Virus record (IMG/VR): IMGVR_UViG_3300032278_002184
Span: 1-20,326 of that record
DNA length: 20,326 nt
Reading direction: 5' to 3' (one strand)
From: a virus
Of this stretch, positions 11,719-19,466 are shown piece by piece. Within the stretch, counting starts at the first letter, position 1; each line of letters opens with the position of its first letter. The position numbers were made by a program, and so were the translations under genes. The notes beneath the pieces are model-generated. The model did no database searches and was not told the DNA's origin. It saw only the letters and a list, made by a program, of their open reading frames with translations.

Positions 11719-12828
11719 GTGGCCAAGGACGCAATTACGGAAACTCCAGGCGAACCAACCACAGAAACTCAGGAAGGTTTACCCGAGCATGATCGAATAG
11801 AGAACCAGCCGGGTGAATATGATATAAGCCCGCCCGAAATGGTGGCTCCACCGTCGGGCGGTACTGGCACTCAGGATGCTCATCCTGGCGCCACAGGCAA
11901 GCCTAGTTATGCCGACATTGCTGATGAAGGTATTAGCGATTCAGGCGTTAGCTCTGCACTTGCCGAGCAGGCCCGTAGCTATGGGATTACTGACGCTGAG
12001 ATTTCCAATCTCGACGCCAGTGCCCTGAAAACAGTTATGGGTATATATGACCGGTCCATTGCCGAAATGGGACGTGCTGCAATGCACCAGCAGCAAAATT
12101 GGCAAGGGCCACCGCAGGAAGTACAGGATCAGTTAAATCCACAAACGCAGCAGTTCCAGCAGCCATCAGATCAACAGTTGCTTCAACAGCAGCCACAATC
12201 TGATGACTCGCAGCAACAGCAGCAGACGTGGGCACTGACGAAGTACGAAAAAGAGCTGGATGATACTTGGGATGAAGAAGTAAAGGATTACCTCGAAGGG
12301 TTATCCGAACATCAACATCAAGTCAACCAGCAAGTAATGCAACAATTGGGACATCTACAACATGGCTTTAACATGACATCAGCGGGCAACGATGCCGCTG
12401 AATCTGAACGTTATGAGAAAGAAATGGACGGATTTTTCGATACTCTCGGAAACGAATGGGTCGGAGTATTCGGTGGTGGTCCCATGCGTGAACTCCCTCC
12501 TGGTGAAACGCGAGATAATCGCAATAAGTTCGCTGAGGAGCTGGGATCGTTGATGGCGGGCGATATGCAGTACGGAAGAGAGGCTATGCCTTTCGACCAA
12601 CTGCAGAAAAGAACCCTTCATTCAGCGTTCGGACAACAACTGCTAGAAATCGAGCGCGGAAATATCGGCAAACACGTGAGGACACGCCGCAAGCAAGGTC
12701 TTCCTCGCCCCAGTGGCAAGGAAGGGTCTTCGATGACGGGGCGTGAAGCCGCCGCAAAACTGGCGAATGACTGGTATGCCGATCGTGGCATGCAGCCAAC
12801 ACCAGCCCGCATGCCGATAGACATCTGA
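11719..12828 (+). CDS. Probable scaffolding protein
   Basis: A 369-residue protein. It is strongly acidic and disordered at the N-terminus, Gln-rich in the middle (about 120-165, with several QQQ runs), then helical ('KYEKELDDTWDEEVKDYLEG', 'SEHQHQVNQQVMQQLGHLQH'), and basic near the C-terminus ('HVRTRRKQGLP'). This charge pattern and a position just before the capsid gene are typical of scaffolds that template procapsid assembly and are then lost. GTG 11719 is preferred over ATG 11713 because the AGGAG at 11707-11711 has seven bases of spacing to the former and one to the latter. The stop precedes the capsid gene's ribosome binding site by only about 13 bases. Confidence 0.65.
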   Translation: MAKDAITETPGEPTTETQEGLPEHDRIENQPGEYDISPPEMVAPPSGGTGTQDAHPGATGKPSYADIADEGISDSGVSSALAEQARSYGITDAEISNLDASALKTVMGIYDRSIAEMGRAAMHQQQNWQGPPQEVQDQLNPQTQQFQQPSDQQLLQQQPQSDDSQQQQQTWALTKYEKELDDTWDEEVKDYLEGLSEHQHQVNQQVMQQLGHLQHGFNMTSAGNDAAESERYEKEMDGFFDTLGNEWVGVFGGGPMRELPPGETRDNRNKFAEELGSLMAGDMQYGREAMPFDQLQKRTLHSAFGQQLLEIERGNIGKHVRTRRKQGLPRPSGKEGSSMTGREAAAKLANDWYADRGMQPTPARMPIDI

Positions 12829-12857
12829 TGCTTGACTAACATAGGAGATTGCCAGTA

Positions 12858-13886
12858 ATGGCTGACCTTGATGCCAAATCTATTGCGGATCTGGTAGCGT
12901 CAACCTTGGACGAGTTGGGGCGGATGAAGTTCCAGCAAATTGCCCAGAATCTGCAAGATTACGAGGTGTTTAGCCACTGGTTCAAGCGTGACAAAGTAGC
13001 CTTCGACAGTGGAATCGGTATCCAACGGACACTGATGAACAAACTGTCGGGTGCTGCCAAACACGTGGGTCTGATGGAAACCGATACCGTCAACATTACT
13101 GACGTGATCGATCAACTGACGATTCCGTGGCGTCACGCACAGACTTCCTGGGCTTTTATTTACCAGGAAACTCTGATGAATCGCGGTGAAGCACTGGTCT
13201 TTAACGTGATCGAACCGCGCCGCGCTTCAGCCTTGATCGACTTGGTTGAGGAACTGGAGAACAAGGCGTGGGCGAGTCCCGCCAGCGGAAATGTCACCGA
13301 ACCGTATGGGATTCCATATTGGATCGTGACTAATGCCAGCACGGGATTCAACGGGGGTTATCCCTCCGGTCACAGCACTATTGGTGGTGTAAATACGGAC
13401 GACTCACCGACGTTCAAAAATTACACCTTCCAATATACCAATGCCACGAAGGCTGATTTGGTGAAAAAGCTGAGAACCGCGCACCGTAAGTGCGGATTCA
13501 AAAGCCCCATCACCATTCAGGACTATCGTGGAAGCATGGGACAGCGTTACCGACTATATGTCAATGAGGCCACCATGGTCTCACTTGAAGATATAGGCGA
13601 AGCGCAAAATGAGAATCTTGGTCGAGACTTGGCCTCGATGGATGGAACTATCGTTTTTAGAAACCATCCGATCGTATGGGTGCCCAAACTCGATGCGGAT
13701 TCGACGAATCCTGTGTATGGCGTAGACCACAGCACGTTCTATCCCGTCTGTTTGTCGGGAGACTATCTGAGAGAGAGCGAAGCAAAACCCGCTCCCAATC
13801 AGCACAACGTGTTCCAGGTTTTTGTTGACCTCTCGTACAACTATTTGTGCGTTGATCGACGCAGGAACTGGGTGGGATACGTATAG
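12858..13886 (+). CDS. Major capsid protein
   Basis: A 342-residue protein following the scaffold and followed by a strong terminator, the classical place of the capsid gene. It opens with a helix (ADLDAKSIADLVASTLDELG). Mixed-strand segments follow, with 'KHVGLMETDTVNITDVIDQL' near residue 70 and 'PWRHAQTSWAF' after it. Gly/Asn-rich loops occur around 130-190, and a basic aromatic end 'NYLCVDRRRNWVGYV' closes the protein. This is compatible with an HK97-type fold, though the fold is inferred from position, size and composition. ATG 12858 is chosen because AGGAG (12842-12846) lies 11 bases before it. The TTG at 12849 would be too close. Confidence 0.75.
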   Translation: MADLDAKSIADLVASTLDELGRMKFQQIAQNLQDYEVFSHWFKRDKVAFDSGIGIQRTLMNKLSGAAKHVGLMETDTVNITDVIDQLTIPWRHAQTSWAFIYQETLMNRGEALVFNVIEPRRASALIDLVEELENKAWASPASGNVTEPYGIPYWIVTNASTGFNGGYPSGHSTIGGVNTDDSPTFKNYTFQYTNATKADLVKKLRTAHRKCGFKSPITIQDYRGSMGQRYRLYVNEATMVSLEDIGEAQNENLGRDLASMDGTIVFRNHPIVWVPKLDADSTNPVYGVDHSTFYPVCLSGDYLRESEAKPAPNQHNVFQVFVDLSYNYLCVDRRRNWVGYV

Positions 13887-13896
13887 AACCTTTCGT

Positions 13897-13939
13897 GCAT
13901 TGGGTGCGCGTTCGTAGCGCGCACCCAATGCTTTTAATT
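13897..13939 (+). terminator. Strong intrinsic terminator after the capsid gene
   Basis: A perfect 14-bp stem (13897-13910 with 13918-13931) around a 7-base loop is followed by TTTTAATT. It starts 11 bases after the capsid stop. This would halt most transcripts and boost capsid over downstream genes. Confidence 0.85.
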
Positions 13940-14069
13940 CCCAGTGGCGACATTGAAGTCACGAATGTCTGGGCCGGGGGCGGCCGTTTTTCCAGTGGGT
14001 GTGTTACCCGCAAAAAGGCGGCGCGGTTTGGTAGCTGCGCCACAATGCTTTCTATGGACGGTGATAGTT
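13940..14069. other. Spacer before the decoration-type gene
   Basis: Two + frames are open here, one of which could encode 64 residues from an ATG inside the terminator stem (13928). I do not support either as a gene. A GGCC-GGGGGC-GGCC element followed by TTTTT (near 13980) may be a second weak hairpin. No convincing promoter is seen. Confidence 0.4.
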
Positions 14070-14942
14070 ATGACAAATGTAGTTCAATATCGAGATCGCT
14101 CGGATACCACCAGAGGACCTAGCCCGGTTATATGGGCCGACTGTCCTTGGGCAGACATTCAAAATCAGACAGGCCAGGGATCTGGCGGATATAGTTTTTG
14201 GGATGATTTCACCAACGCGTCGAAGACCGACGCCGGTCTTCACGAAGGTGCGGGCGAGTCAGCCGGTGGACCGTACATTTTCTACGGTGACACTGGTGTC
14301 GTTATGAAAACGCAAGCCAGCACAACCGAGGGAAATGCCATCGGCGGTGTCCTTCAGGTTAGCGGAAATGACGCCGACAACGATGAAGGATCTCTTAGCA
14401 CGGGTTCACCGGCATTCATCGTCAGCGATACCACGGCGTATGCCAAGAAGCTCTGGTTTGAGGCACGTATCAAGTCGGTAACCGTGGCAGATAATGGAGT
14501 GGCCCAGTTCATTGGACTCGCCTGGGATCACGGGAGTCAGGTGTCGGTTGCTGGCGCGGAAGCGCTGGTGGACAACACGGGCGCTCTGGGCGCGTTCTCG
14601 TACCTTGGATTCCACGTTGATGCCGCAGATGGCGATTCGTGGGACTTCGTTCACAAGGCAGAGGGCCAAGCGCAAACCGTGCTTATCTCCGGGGTCGATA
14701 CGGCTGTCGCGGATACCTATGCGAAGTTTGGGTTTGTGTATGATCCAGGCGAGGTGGATGCCAAGCAGATCAGAATCTACGTGGATGGTGCAGAGCAAAG
14801 CACATACGGCACGGCGACCACCATCGCTACTGCGACATTCCCTGACGCCGAAGCAATGGCTCCGACTTGGGCGACCAAAGTGGGATCAGCAGCAGAGCTT
14901 CTGTGCTCCCTTGACTGGTGGAGAGTAGCTCAGTTGGGTTAA
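14070..14942 (+). CDS. Virion lectin-fold protein, probable head decoration or fibre
   Basis: A 290-residue protein. After an N-terminal lead it shows 'GYSFWDDFTNA' (about residue 45), which opens a jelly-roll domain of concanavalin/LamG type. Later strands are 'KKLWFEARIKSVTVAD' and 'AQFIGLAWD', and there is a closing 'KFGFVYDPG..IRIYVDG' (about 225-245). The order W/F-DDF ... LWFEARIK ... KFGF.YDP ... RIYVDG is a recurring shape in phage virion proteins. It likely decorates the head or contacts surface sugars. Ligand and location are inferred. ATG 14070 is chosen over 13944 because the upstream part is Arg/Val-rich and overlaps the spacer. Only a weak GG.GAT precedes it. A terminator lies on each side (13897-13939, 14989-15046). 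Confidence 0.6.
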   Translation: MTNVVQYRDRSDTTRGPSPVIWADCPWADIQNQTGQGSGGYSFWDDFTNASKTDAGLHEGAGESAGGPYIFYGDTGVVMKTQASTTEGNAIGGVLQVSGNDADNDEGSLSTGSPAFIVSDTTAYAKKLWFEARIKSVTVADNGVAQFIGLAWDHGSQVSVAGAEALVDNTGALGAFSYLGFHVDAADGDSWDFVHKAEGQAQTVLISGVDTAVADTYAKFGFVYDPGEVDAKQIRIYVDGAEQSTYGTATTIATATFPDAEAMAPTWATKVGSAAELLCSLDWWRVAQLG

Positions 14943-14988
14943 AGACGCAGATTGGCAGGTGAGGCGTAAAATCCTTGCCTGAAATTAT

Positions 14989-15046
14989 ACCCGGTGGATG
15001 CCGCTCATTTCACACTCGCCTTCTTGCATCCACCGGGTTTTTATTT
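14989..15046 (+). terminator. Intrinsic terminator with long loop
   Basis: A perfect 13-bp stem, ACCCGGTGGATGC (14989-15001) with GCATCCACCGGGT (15026-15038), encloses a 24-base loop and is followed by TTTTTATTT. It lies 47 bases after the stop of the 14070-14942 gene and 20 bases before the next start. Confidence 0.8.
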
Positions 15047-15066
15047 AGTCGTAACGGAGCGTGACA

Positions 15067-15543
15067 ATGGAAAAAGAACAGTTCCCAGAAATTCCAGAAG
15101 TGGAAGCGGCTGCTATTCGCAATGGCCTTATGCTGACAGACCAGCAGGAAATCCCCCTGCTCATGCAGCAAATCTATTGGAAGTTCAAGCGGCACTGGGA
15201 TCATGTTGCCCACGGAATGCAGATGTCACTAACAGCCATATGCTTCCTTGTTCAGACATATTGGAACTCCGAAAAGTTGGAACCTCCAAGTCCTAAAAAG
15301 AAAAAGGCTCCAGTCCGAAATAACAATTCACAGATTACTGAGGCAATGACAAAGTTTGCCGATACCGAGCACGATGCCGATGTACTGGCATGGTGGAGAA
15401 ATCATTGGCGTAAATCCAAATACCAGGGCCTCACCTCTGATGGAAAGCTCGTTCGAGTCGTCGTTCAAGATGGCACAGCAGAAGAAAGAGAGCTTAAACC
15501 TAATCACGTGAAGGTCGCTTTAGTGGAGCAAACTGTTGGCTGA
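15067..15543 (+). CDS. Hypothetical virion-region protein
   Basis: A 158-residue protein. ATG 15067 has GGAG (15056-15059) seven bases before it. It has a Glu-rich N-terminus, then a helical block with Trp/Tyr/His ('YWKFKRHWDHVAHGM'), a basic linker (PKKKKAP), a helical 'TEAMTKFADTEHDAD' and a final strand-rich part ('KLVRVVVQDG'). It is not recognised. It sits between a virion protein and the tail adaptor, so a neck or tail-completion role is possible. It overlaps the next gene by eight bases. Confidence 0.6.
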   Translation: MEKEQFPEIPEVEAAAIRNGLMLTDQQEIPLLMQQIYWKFKRHWDHVAHGMQMSLTAICFLVQTYWNSEKLEPPSPKKKKAPVRNNNSQITEAMTKFADTEHDADVLAWWRNHWRKSKYQGLTSDGKLVRVVVQDGTAEERELKPNHVKVALVEQTVG

Positions 15544-16564
15544 ACCCACACTTTCTCTGAAATACAGCACGCTGCGAGAGCACATCGGCTACATGCTGGG
15601 CTTTGGCCGTACTTCCGGCAGCTGGACCAGTAATGAGTCGGCTGACATTAACTACGTGCTGGATCGCGGACTGGCTATGTTTTATCACCCCGAACCACTA
15701 CCAGGGGAAGGCAATGTAGCGCACGAATGGAGCTTTCTCGAACCGGAAACAACTTTCCAGATTTGGCCTACCACCACTTATACGGCTTCTGGAGATCCTG
15801 ATGGTGGCACAACACTGACGGCCACTGCCGGAAGCACCGATTTTATTACCGGAACGACGATGGTGGGAAAGACAATTACTTTCACAACCAGTGGAAACAC
15901 CTATACCGTCGCTTCCGTATCCAGCGCGACTGTGCTGATCACGACCGGAAGCATGAGCGGTAACACCAGTGGCGATACATTCAAAATCACGTCGGATGGC
16001 AATTATAACCTTCCCGATGACCATGGTGGTTTTGCTGGCGATGGGAGAATTCATTATGCCGAGGACGACAACAGCTTTTATTCGATGGAGATCACCAGTT
16101 CCAGTCGGGTCTTATCATCCAGACAACTAAATGTTGGATCTGTCGGTCCCGGCAATCGCCCTTCGTTGGCAGCCGAACGGCCTACTAATGCAAGGTCAGC
16201 TACGCAAAGCACTCGCAGCGAGTTGATGGTTTGGCCCGCGCCCACGGGGACCTACACATTGCATTATCGTTACCACGCGTTGCAGGACGCCTTAACAAGT
16301 GACCTTTTCCCGATAGGTGCCAATCAGCATTCAGAGACGATTTTAGAAGCATGTCTGGCTGCAGCCGAAAGTCACATCGGGGACAACCAAGGAAATCACA
16401 ATCAACGGTATATGCGACTGCTATCGGCCAGCGTGTCGCGAGATCGAAACGCCTTTGCCGCTCATAAGCTGGGTTATAACGCCGACCGCAGCGAAGGGAG
16501 TGGCGGGCGCCGCCGTTACTTCGAATCCGCTACCTATAACGGTGTTGAATACTTTGGAGACTAA
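15536..16564 (+). CDS. Head-tail adaptor (tubular-A-like) with an inserted beta domain
   Basis: A 342-residue protein. The core reads 'SLKYSTLREHIGYMLGFGRT' (7-26), 'INYVLDRGLAMFYHPEP' (38-54), 'HEWSFLEP' (63-70), then a later helix region 'ETILEACLAAAESHIGDN' (about 275). These resemble the head-completion / tail-tubular-A proteins that join portal to tail in podoviruses. Residues about 84-152 form a Gly/Thr-rich inserted unit ('GKTITFTTSGNTYTVASVSS'), probably an Ig-like or beta-barrel module not needed for the core. Start TTG 15536 is supported by GGAG (15525-15528) seven bases before it. It overlaps the previous gene, implying coupling. Confidence 0.65.
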   Translation: MAEPTLSLKYSTLREHIGYMLGFGRTSGSWTSNESADINYVLDRGLAMFYHPEPLPGEGNVAHEWSFLEPETTFQIWPTTTYTASGDPDGGTTLTATAGSTDFITGTTMVGKTITFTTSGNTYTVASVSSATVLITTGSMSGNTSGDTFKITSDGNYNLPDDHGGFAGDGRIHYAEDDNSFYSMEITSSSRVLSSRQLNVGSVGPGNRPSLAAERPTNARSATQSTRSELMVWPAPTGTYTLHYRYHALQDALTSDLFPIGANQHSETILEACLAAAESHIGDNQGNHNQRYMRLLSASVSRDRNAFAAHKLGYNADRSEGSGGRRRYFESATYNGVEYFGD

Positions 16565-16567
16565 TTT

Positions 16568-17092
16568 ATGGCCACTGAAGCCCAACAGATGAAAGCCGCT
16601 GTAAGCACGGTGGCGACTTCTACCTCATTCACAGCAAAAACACCCACTACAACTAAGCCGAGTGGTGGTAATGGCGTCGTGGATTTGTTCGCGCTCGATA
16701 CTGGACAAAGCCAGGGTGCCCACGTGCCGGATCATATGGTGGTCAAACCGTATGGTACGGATGCCAATAATGAGACCTTTGATATGCGTGTCTGGGGTTG
16801 GAGCCGCAATGTCAACGATTCGAGTTCGACGCCTACCTGGGAGCCATTCTTGATCATTGAGGTTAATGTCATTTTGGGGAATATCTCAACTACGGCAAGG
16901 GAAAGCGCCACTACATATGACGCAGATACAATTACTGCCGAACGTGGCGATACGGAAACCGTGAGGATCGTATCTCCGGGTGATGACCTGTCAGCGTATT
17001 TTATAGCGGACATAACTGGATGCGAACTGATTGAATTCGATTTTGACATGACCGGAACCGCTGGCGCTAACGCTTTGTATAGATTTATTTAA
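16568..17092 (+). CDS. Hypothetical beta-rich virion protein
   Basis: A 174-residue protein with GGAG (16556-16559) eight bases before ATG 16568. It is rich in Thr/Val/Asp and short strands ('TFDMRVWGWSRNV', 'WEPFLIIEVNVILG', 'ETVRIVSPGDDLSAYFIA', 'CELIEFDFDMTG'). It has no membrane segment or enzyme motif. It ends exactly one base before the next start (TAATG at 17090-17094). Together with its neighbours it is best read as a structural tail or head-surface component. No family is recognised. Confidence 0.6.
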   Translation: MATEAQQMKAAVSTVATSTSFTAKTPTTTKPSGGNGVVDLFALDTGQSQGAHVPDHMVVKPYGTDANNETFDMRVWGWSRNVNDSSSTPTWEPFLIIEVNVILGNISTTARESATTYDADTITAERGDTETVRIVSPGDDLSAYFIADITGCELIEFDFDMTGTAGANALYRFI

Positions 17093-18636
17093 TGCCCTCT
17101 ACACGAAATATCGCCGGTTCGATTCGCCAGCGACGTGGTGCGACACGTCTGTTCAAAAGACGGACTAATCCACTGGCGTTGCGCGATACTCAATTGTTTT
17201 TTCTGCCAGAAGCACACACGGCCAGTACCGGTGGTGCCAGACAATACACTTTAGCCAATTCCGAATCTCACAGGCGTGCCAACGAGGCAACGTTCCGTAC
17301 TGGCGGCGGTGATTTCATGGTTGGGGCGTTCGTTTATTCTGATAGTCATTCTGGCTCCTCGAATGATATTATCCTGTGTTTTGGAGGAGGCAGCGTTTTC
17401 ACGACGGGGACTAATGCTGATTACGCACTCATTCTGTCAGCTAGCAAGCCGAGAATGTATGTCTACGACCTGACATATGCCATTTGGGGGTCCGCACTAA
17501 ATCTAAACACATGGTACTTTGTCGCGGGTTGGTACGACTCCGTAGGAGATAAAATCTATGTGTCTGTAGATGGTGGCACCCCCACAAGCACCAGCCAGTC
17601 AAATGGTGCTACAGATGGAGCGACTTATTTTCATGTGAGTGGCCGTTCCACGTCGGCAACTAAAATGTTCGATGGTCGGATTGCCAGGGCGTTTCTGCTA
17701 AAGCCTCCAACGGCTCTGGGGGATGGTTCTGCCGGGACTCTGGCAAAAACAATCATCGACAGAATGGTGGATGGAGGCACTGGCCTCACGTGGGCTGAAA
17801 TATCGCTACAGGAACGCACAGATTGGGGACTTACACCTGGAAATGGCGCTTTTTATATCGGCAATGAGGCAAGCGGCAATCTAACCGATTCGGTCAACAG
17901 TAAAGATTTAACTGATACGAATACCGTGACGACTGCCGCTGGTCCAGGCTCTGGGGACGCCGCTGACGGCGATCCGTTAGATGGAATAACGGATCTTACT
18001 ATCAATGCTAAACAATACGTGCAGGCAACTCGTTCCAAACAGCCGCAATTTTCAGAGAACCAAGCTCTGGTGGGTGGGAAAAACTGCCTGCTGTTCAGCG
18101 GGGGCCAGCTGTTGGCCTTGGCTGCTGACTATCTGACGGGCACCGAAGGATTGGTCTCTATGTCGATTCATCTCACCTCGCTTACAGATAGCGCTGTGGC
18201 ATTTTCCGGCTCCAATAATGCAGATGATACCACCGGTTCAATCAAAATTATGCCCTATGAGGATAGCAGTAATCCTAATGTGCGACTGGAGCACCGTGGA
18301 TCAGGGGACGCCGATTCTGTTCGTGGCAGCACGACCATAGCGATCAACACGACCTACGTGTTGACATGGACCAGTGATGGATCGTCATACAGCTTTTTTG
18401 TGAACGACGCAGCTGAAACCGAAGCGGCGGCGGCTGGAAGCCTCTCTGGAGATTGGTGGGGGGATATTACCAGCAAAGATGTGTCATGTATCGGATGCTT
18501 CAAAGCCAGCAGCGAAAACGCTCATATGACCGGCTACATACGTTGCTTAGTTGCATGCAGCAATGCAAACTCCTCACGCTATAAGAGCTTGATTCGGTGG
18601 CTAGCGCATGACGCGGGAGTAACTCTAGCTAAATGA
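17092..18636 (+). CDS. Two-domain lectin-fold tail/fibre protein
   Basis: A 514-residue protein. The basic N-terminus ('RNIAGSIRQRRGATRLFKRR', residues 5-24) may anchor it to the virion. The first jelly-roll region (about 30-205) has strands such as 'GGDFMVGAFVYSD' and 'NTWYFVAGWYDSVGDKIYVS' with 'VDGG' afterwards, the LamG/concanavalin pattern. A linker with Gly/Asp (about 265-295) leads to a second lectin-like region (about 310-500, 'TYVLTWTSDGSSYSFFVND'). Such doubled domains usually bind glycans, so a receptor-binding role is inferred. The start overlaps the preceding stop. No clear ribosome binding site is visible, so coupling is likely. Confidence 0.6.
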   Translation: MPSTRNIAGSIRQRRGATRLFKRRTNPLALRDTQLFFLPEAHTASTGGARQYTLANSESHRRANEATFRTGGGDFMVGAFVYSDSHSGSSNDIILCFGGGSVFTTGTNADYALILSASKPRMYVYDLTYAIWGSALNLNTWYFVAGWYDSVGDKIYVSVDGGTPTSTSQSNGATDGATYFHVSGRSTSATKMFDGRIARAFLLKPPTALGDGSAGTLAKTIIDRMVDGGTGLTWAEISLQERTDWGLTPGNGAFYIGNEASGNLTDSVNSKDLTDTNTVTTAAGPGSGDAADGDPLDGITDLTINAKQYVQATRSKQPQFSENQALVGGKNCLLFSGGQLLALAADYLTGTEGLVSMSIHLTSLTDSAVAFSGSNNADDTTGSIKIMPYEDSSNPNVRLEHRGSGDADSVRGSTTIAINTTYVLTWTSDGSSYSFFVNDAAETEAAAAGSLSGDWWGDITSKDVSCIGCFKASSENAHMTGYIRCLVACSNANSSRYKSLIRWLAHDAGVTLAK

Positions 18637-18983
18637 GCACCAAAACAACAACACGGTTTAATCGGAGATGGAGGGCATTCATTCCGGTGTCTCAGTTGAC
18701 CGAGGCCAATCTCGCATATCGCGATGCCATGGACGAGCGAGTTGATCCGTTAACTGCAAACAGCGGTGTGATGGTCATCAATATCGACGATAGCGAGAGT
18801 ACCGCAGCCCGCGCTTACCTCTTAGACGTGCAATGCACGGACGATGAATACAACCGTCTGGAGGCCGCTATGAGCAGCCAGGGCGTTAGCCCCGTTCAGA
18901 GGAGAAAATTCACCACGCACGAACTGAGTGTGGATGATCAGGAACAGCATCTTTCCGACGCTGGATTTAAGCTCAAACGGTAA
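18633..18983 (+). CDS. Hypothetical virion-region protein
   Basis: A 116-residue protein whose ATGA overlaps the previous stop. It is charged, with mixed helix and strand ('AFIPVSQLTEANLAYRDAMD', 'MVINIDDSESTAARAYLLDV', 'EQHLSDAGFKLKR'). It is not recognised. Its place behind a fibre-type gene suggests an accessory or chaperone of the tail. Only a distant GGAG (13 bases) precedes the start. Confidence 0.6.
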   Translation: MSTKTTTRFNRRWRAFIPVSQLTEANLAYRDAMDERVDPLTANSGVMVINIDDSESTAARAYLLDVQCTDDEYNRLEAAMSSQGVSPVQRRKFTTHELSVDDQEQHLSDAGFKLKR

Positions 18984-19022
18984 GTTGCTGACATTTATAA
19001 CCTAGCATAAAGGATGGATTCT

Positions 19023-19238
19023 ATGCCAACTGCAGGACACAGTGCTAATGGTGTTGTTTGTAAGGACGACCGTAATGACGTGATTATGTTACATGGCATC
19101 ACGGTCCCAACCGATGGCGGATCAGGCTTTGCCGTGGGCTGCCTGTTTATTCATACTGATGGCGGTGCCGGGACAGCCCTGTATTGCAACGAAGGAAGTC
19201 GCACGAGTTGTGATTTTGATGCCGTAACTGTCGCATGA
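19023..19238 (+). CDS. Small virion protein (head-surface or fibre-like)
   Basis: A 71-residue protein. The motif order 'VPTDGGSGFAVGCLFIHTDG', 'GAGTALYCNEGSRTSCDFD' (split for length) is like small repeated-strand phage virion proteins I recall as head fibre or decoration types. ATG 19023 is favoured over 19014 because AGGA (19011-19014) lies eight bases before it. The last ATGA overlaps the coiled-coil gene that follows. Confidence 0.55.
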   Translation: MPTAGHSANGVVCKDDRNDVIMLHGITVPTDGGSGFAVGCLFIHTDGGAGTALYCNEGSRTSCDFDAVTVA

Positions 19239-19417
19239 TTGAACGCTTTGCACGCGATCTAAAACTACTTCGGATTGAACTGGACCGCGCTACGATCGAA
19301 CTTCAGGAAGTCACACGTAGATACCATGAGCTTACTGGTATTTGCGAATATCTGGAGCGTGTAGTTAATCGCGGCACCGTACAAGATGAAGACGGTTCCG
19401 ACAGTGACACAGACTAA
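19235..19417 (+). CDS. Short coiled-coil protein
   Basis: A 60-residue protein starting in ATGA overlap with the previous gene. Heptad-like hydrophobics run through 'LKLLRIELDRATIELQEVTR' and 'YHELTGICEYLERVV', a single coiled coil of about 45 residues, followed by an acidic tail (DEDGSDSDTD). It may be a small tail or chaperone subunit. No ribosome binding site is visible apart from coupling. Confidence 0.6.
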   Translation: MIERFARDLKLLRIELDRATIELQEVTRRYHELTGICEYLERVVNRGTVQDEDGSDSDTD

Positions 19418-19466
19418 TGACCCAATACTGTGCGCTATATGTATGTAATCACAGAGGTAAACCACA

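Noticed and set aside
13928-14122. Small + strand frame starting in the capsid terminator
   Set aside because: Its ATG lies inside the terminator stem, there is no ribosome binding site, and it overlaps the start of the better-supported 14070 gene in another frame.
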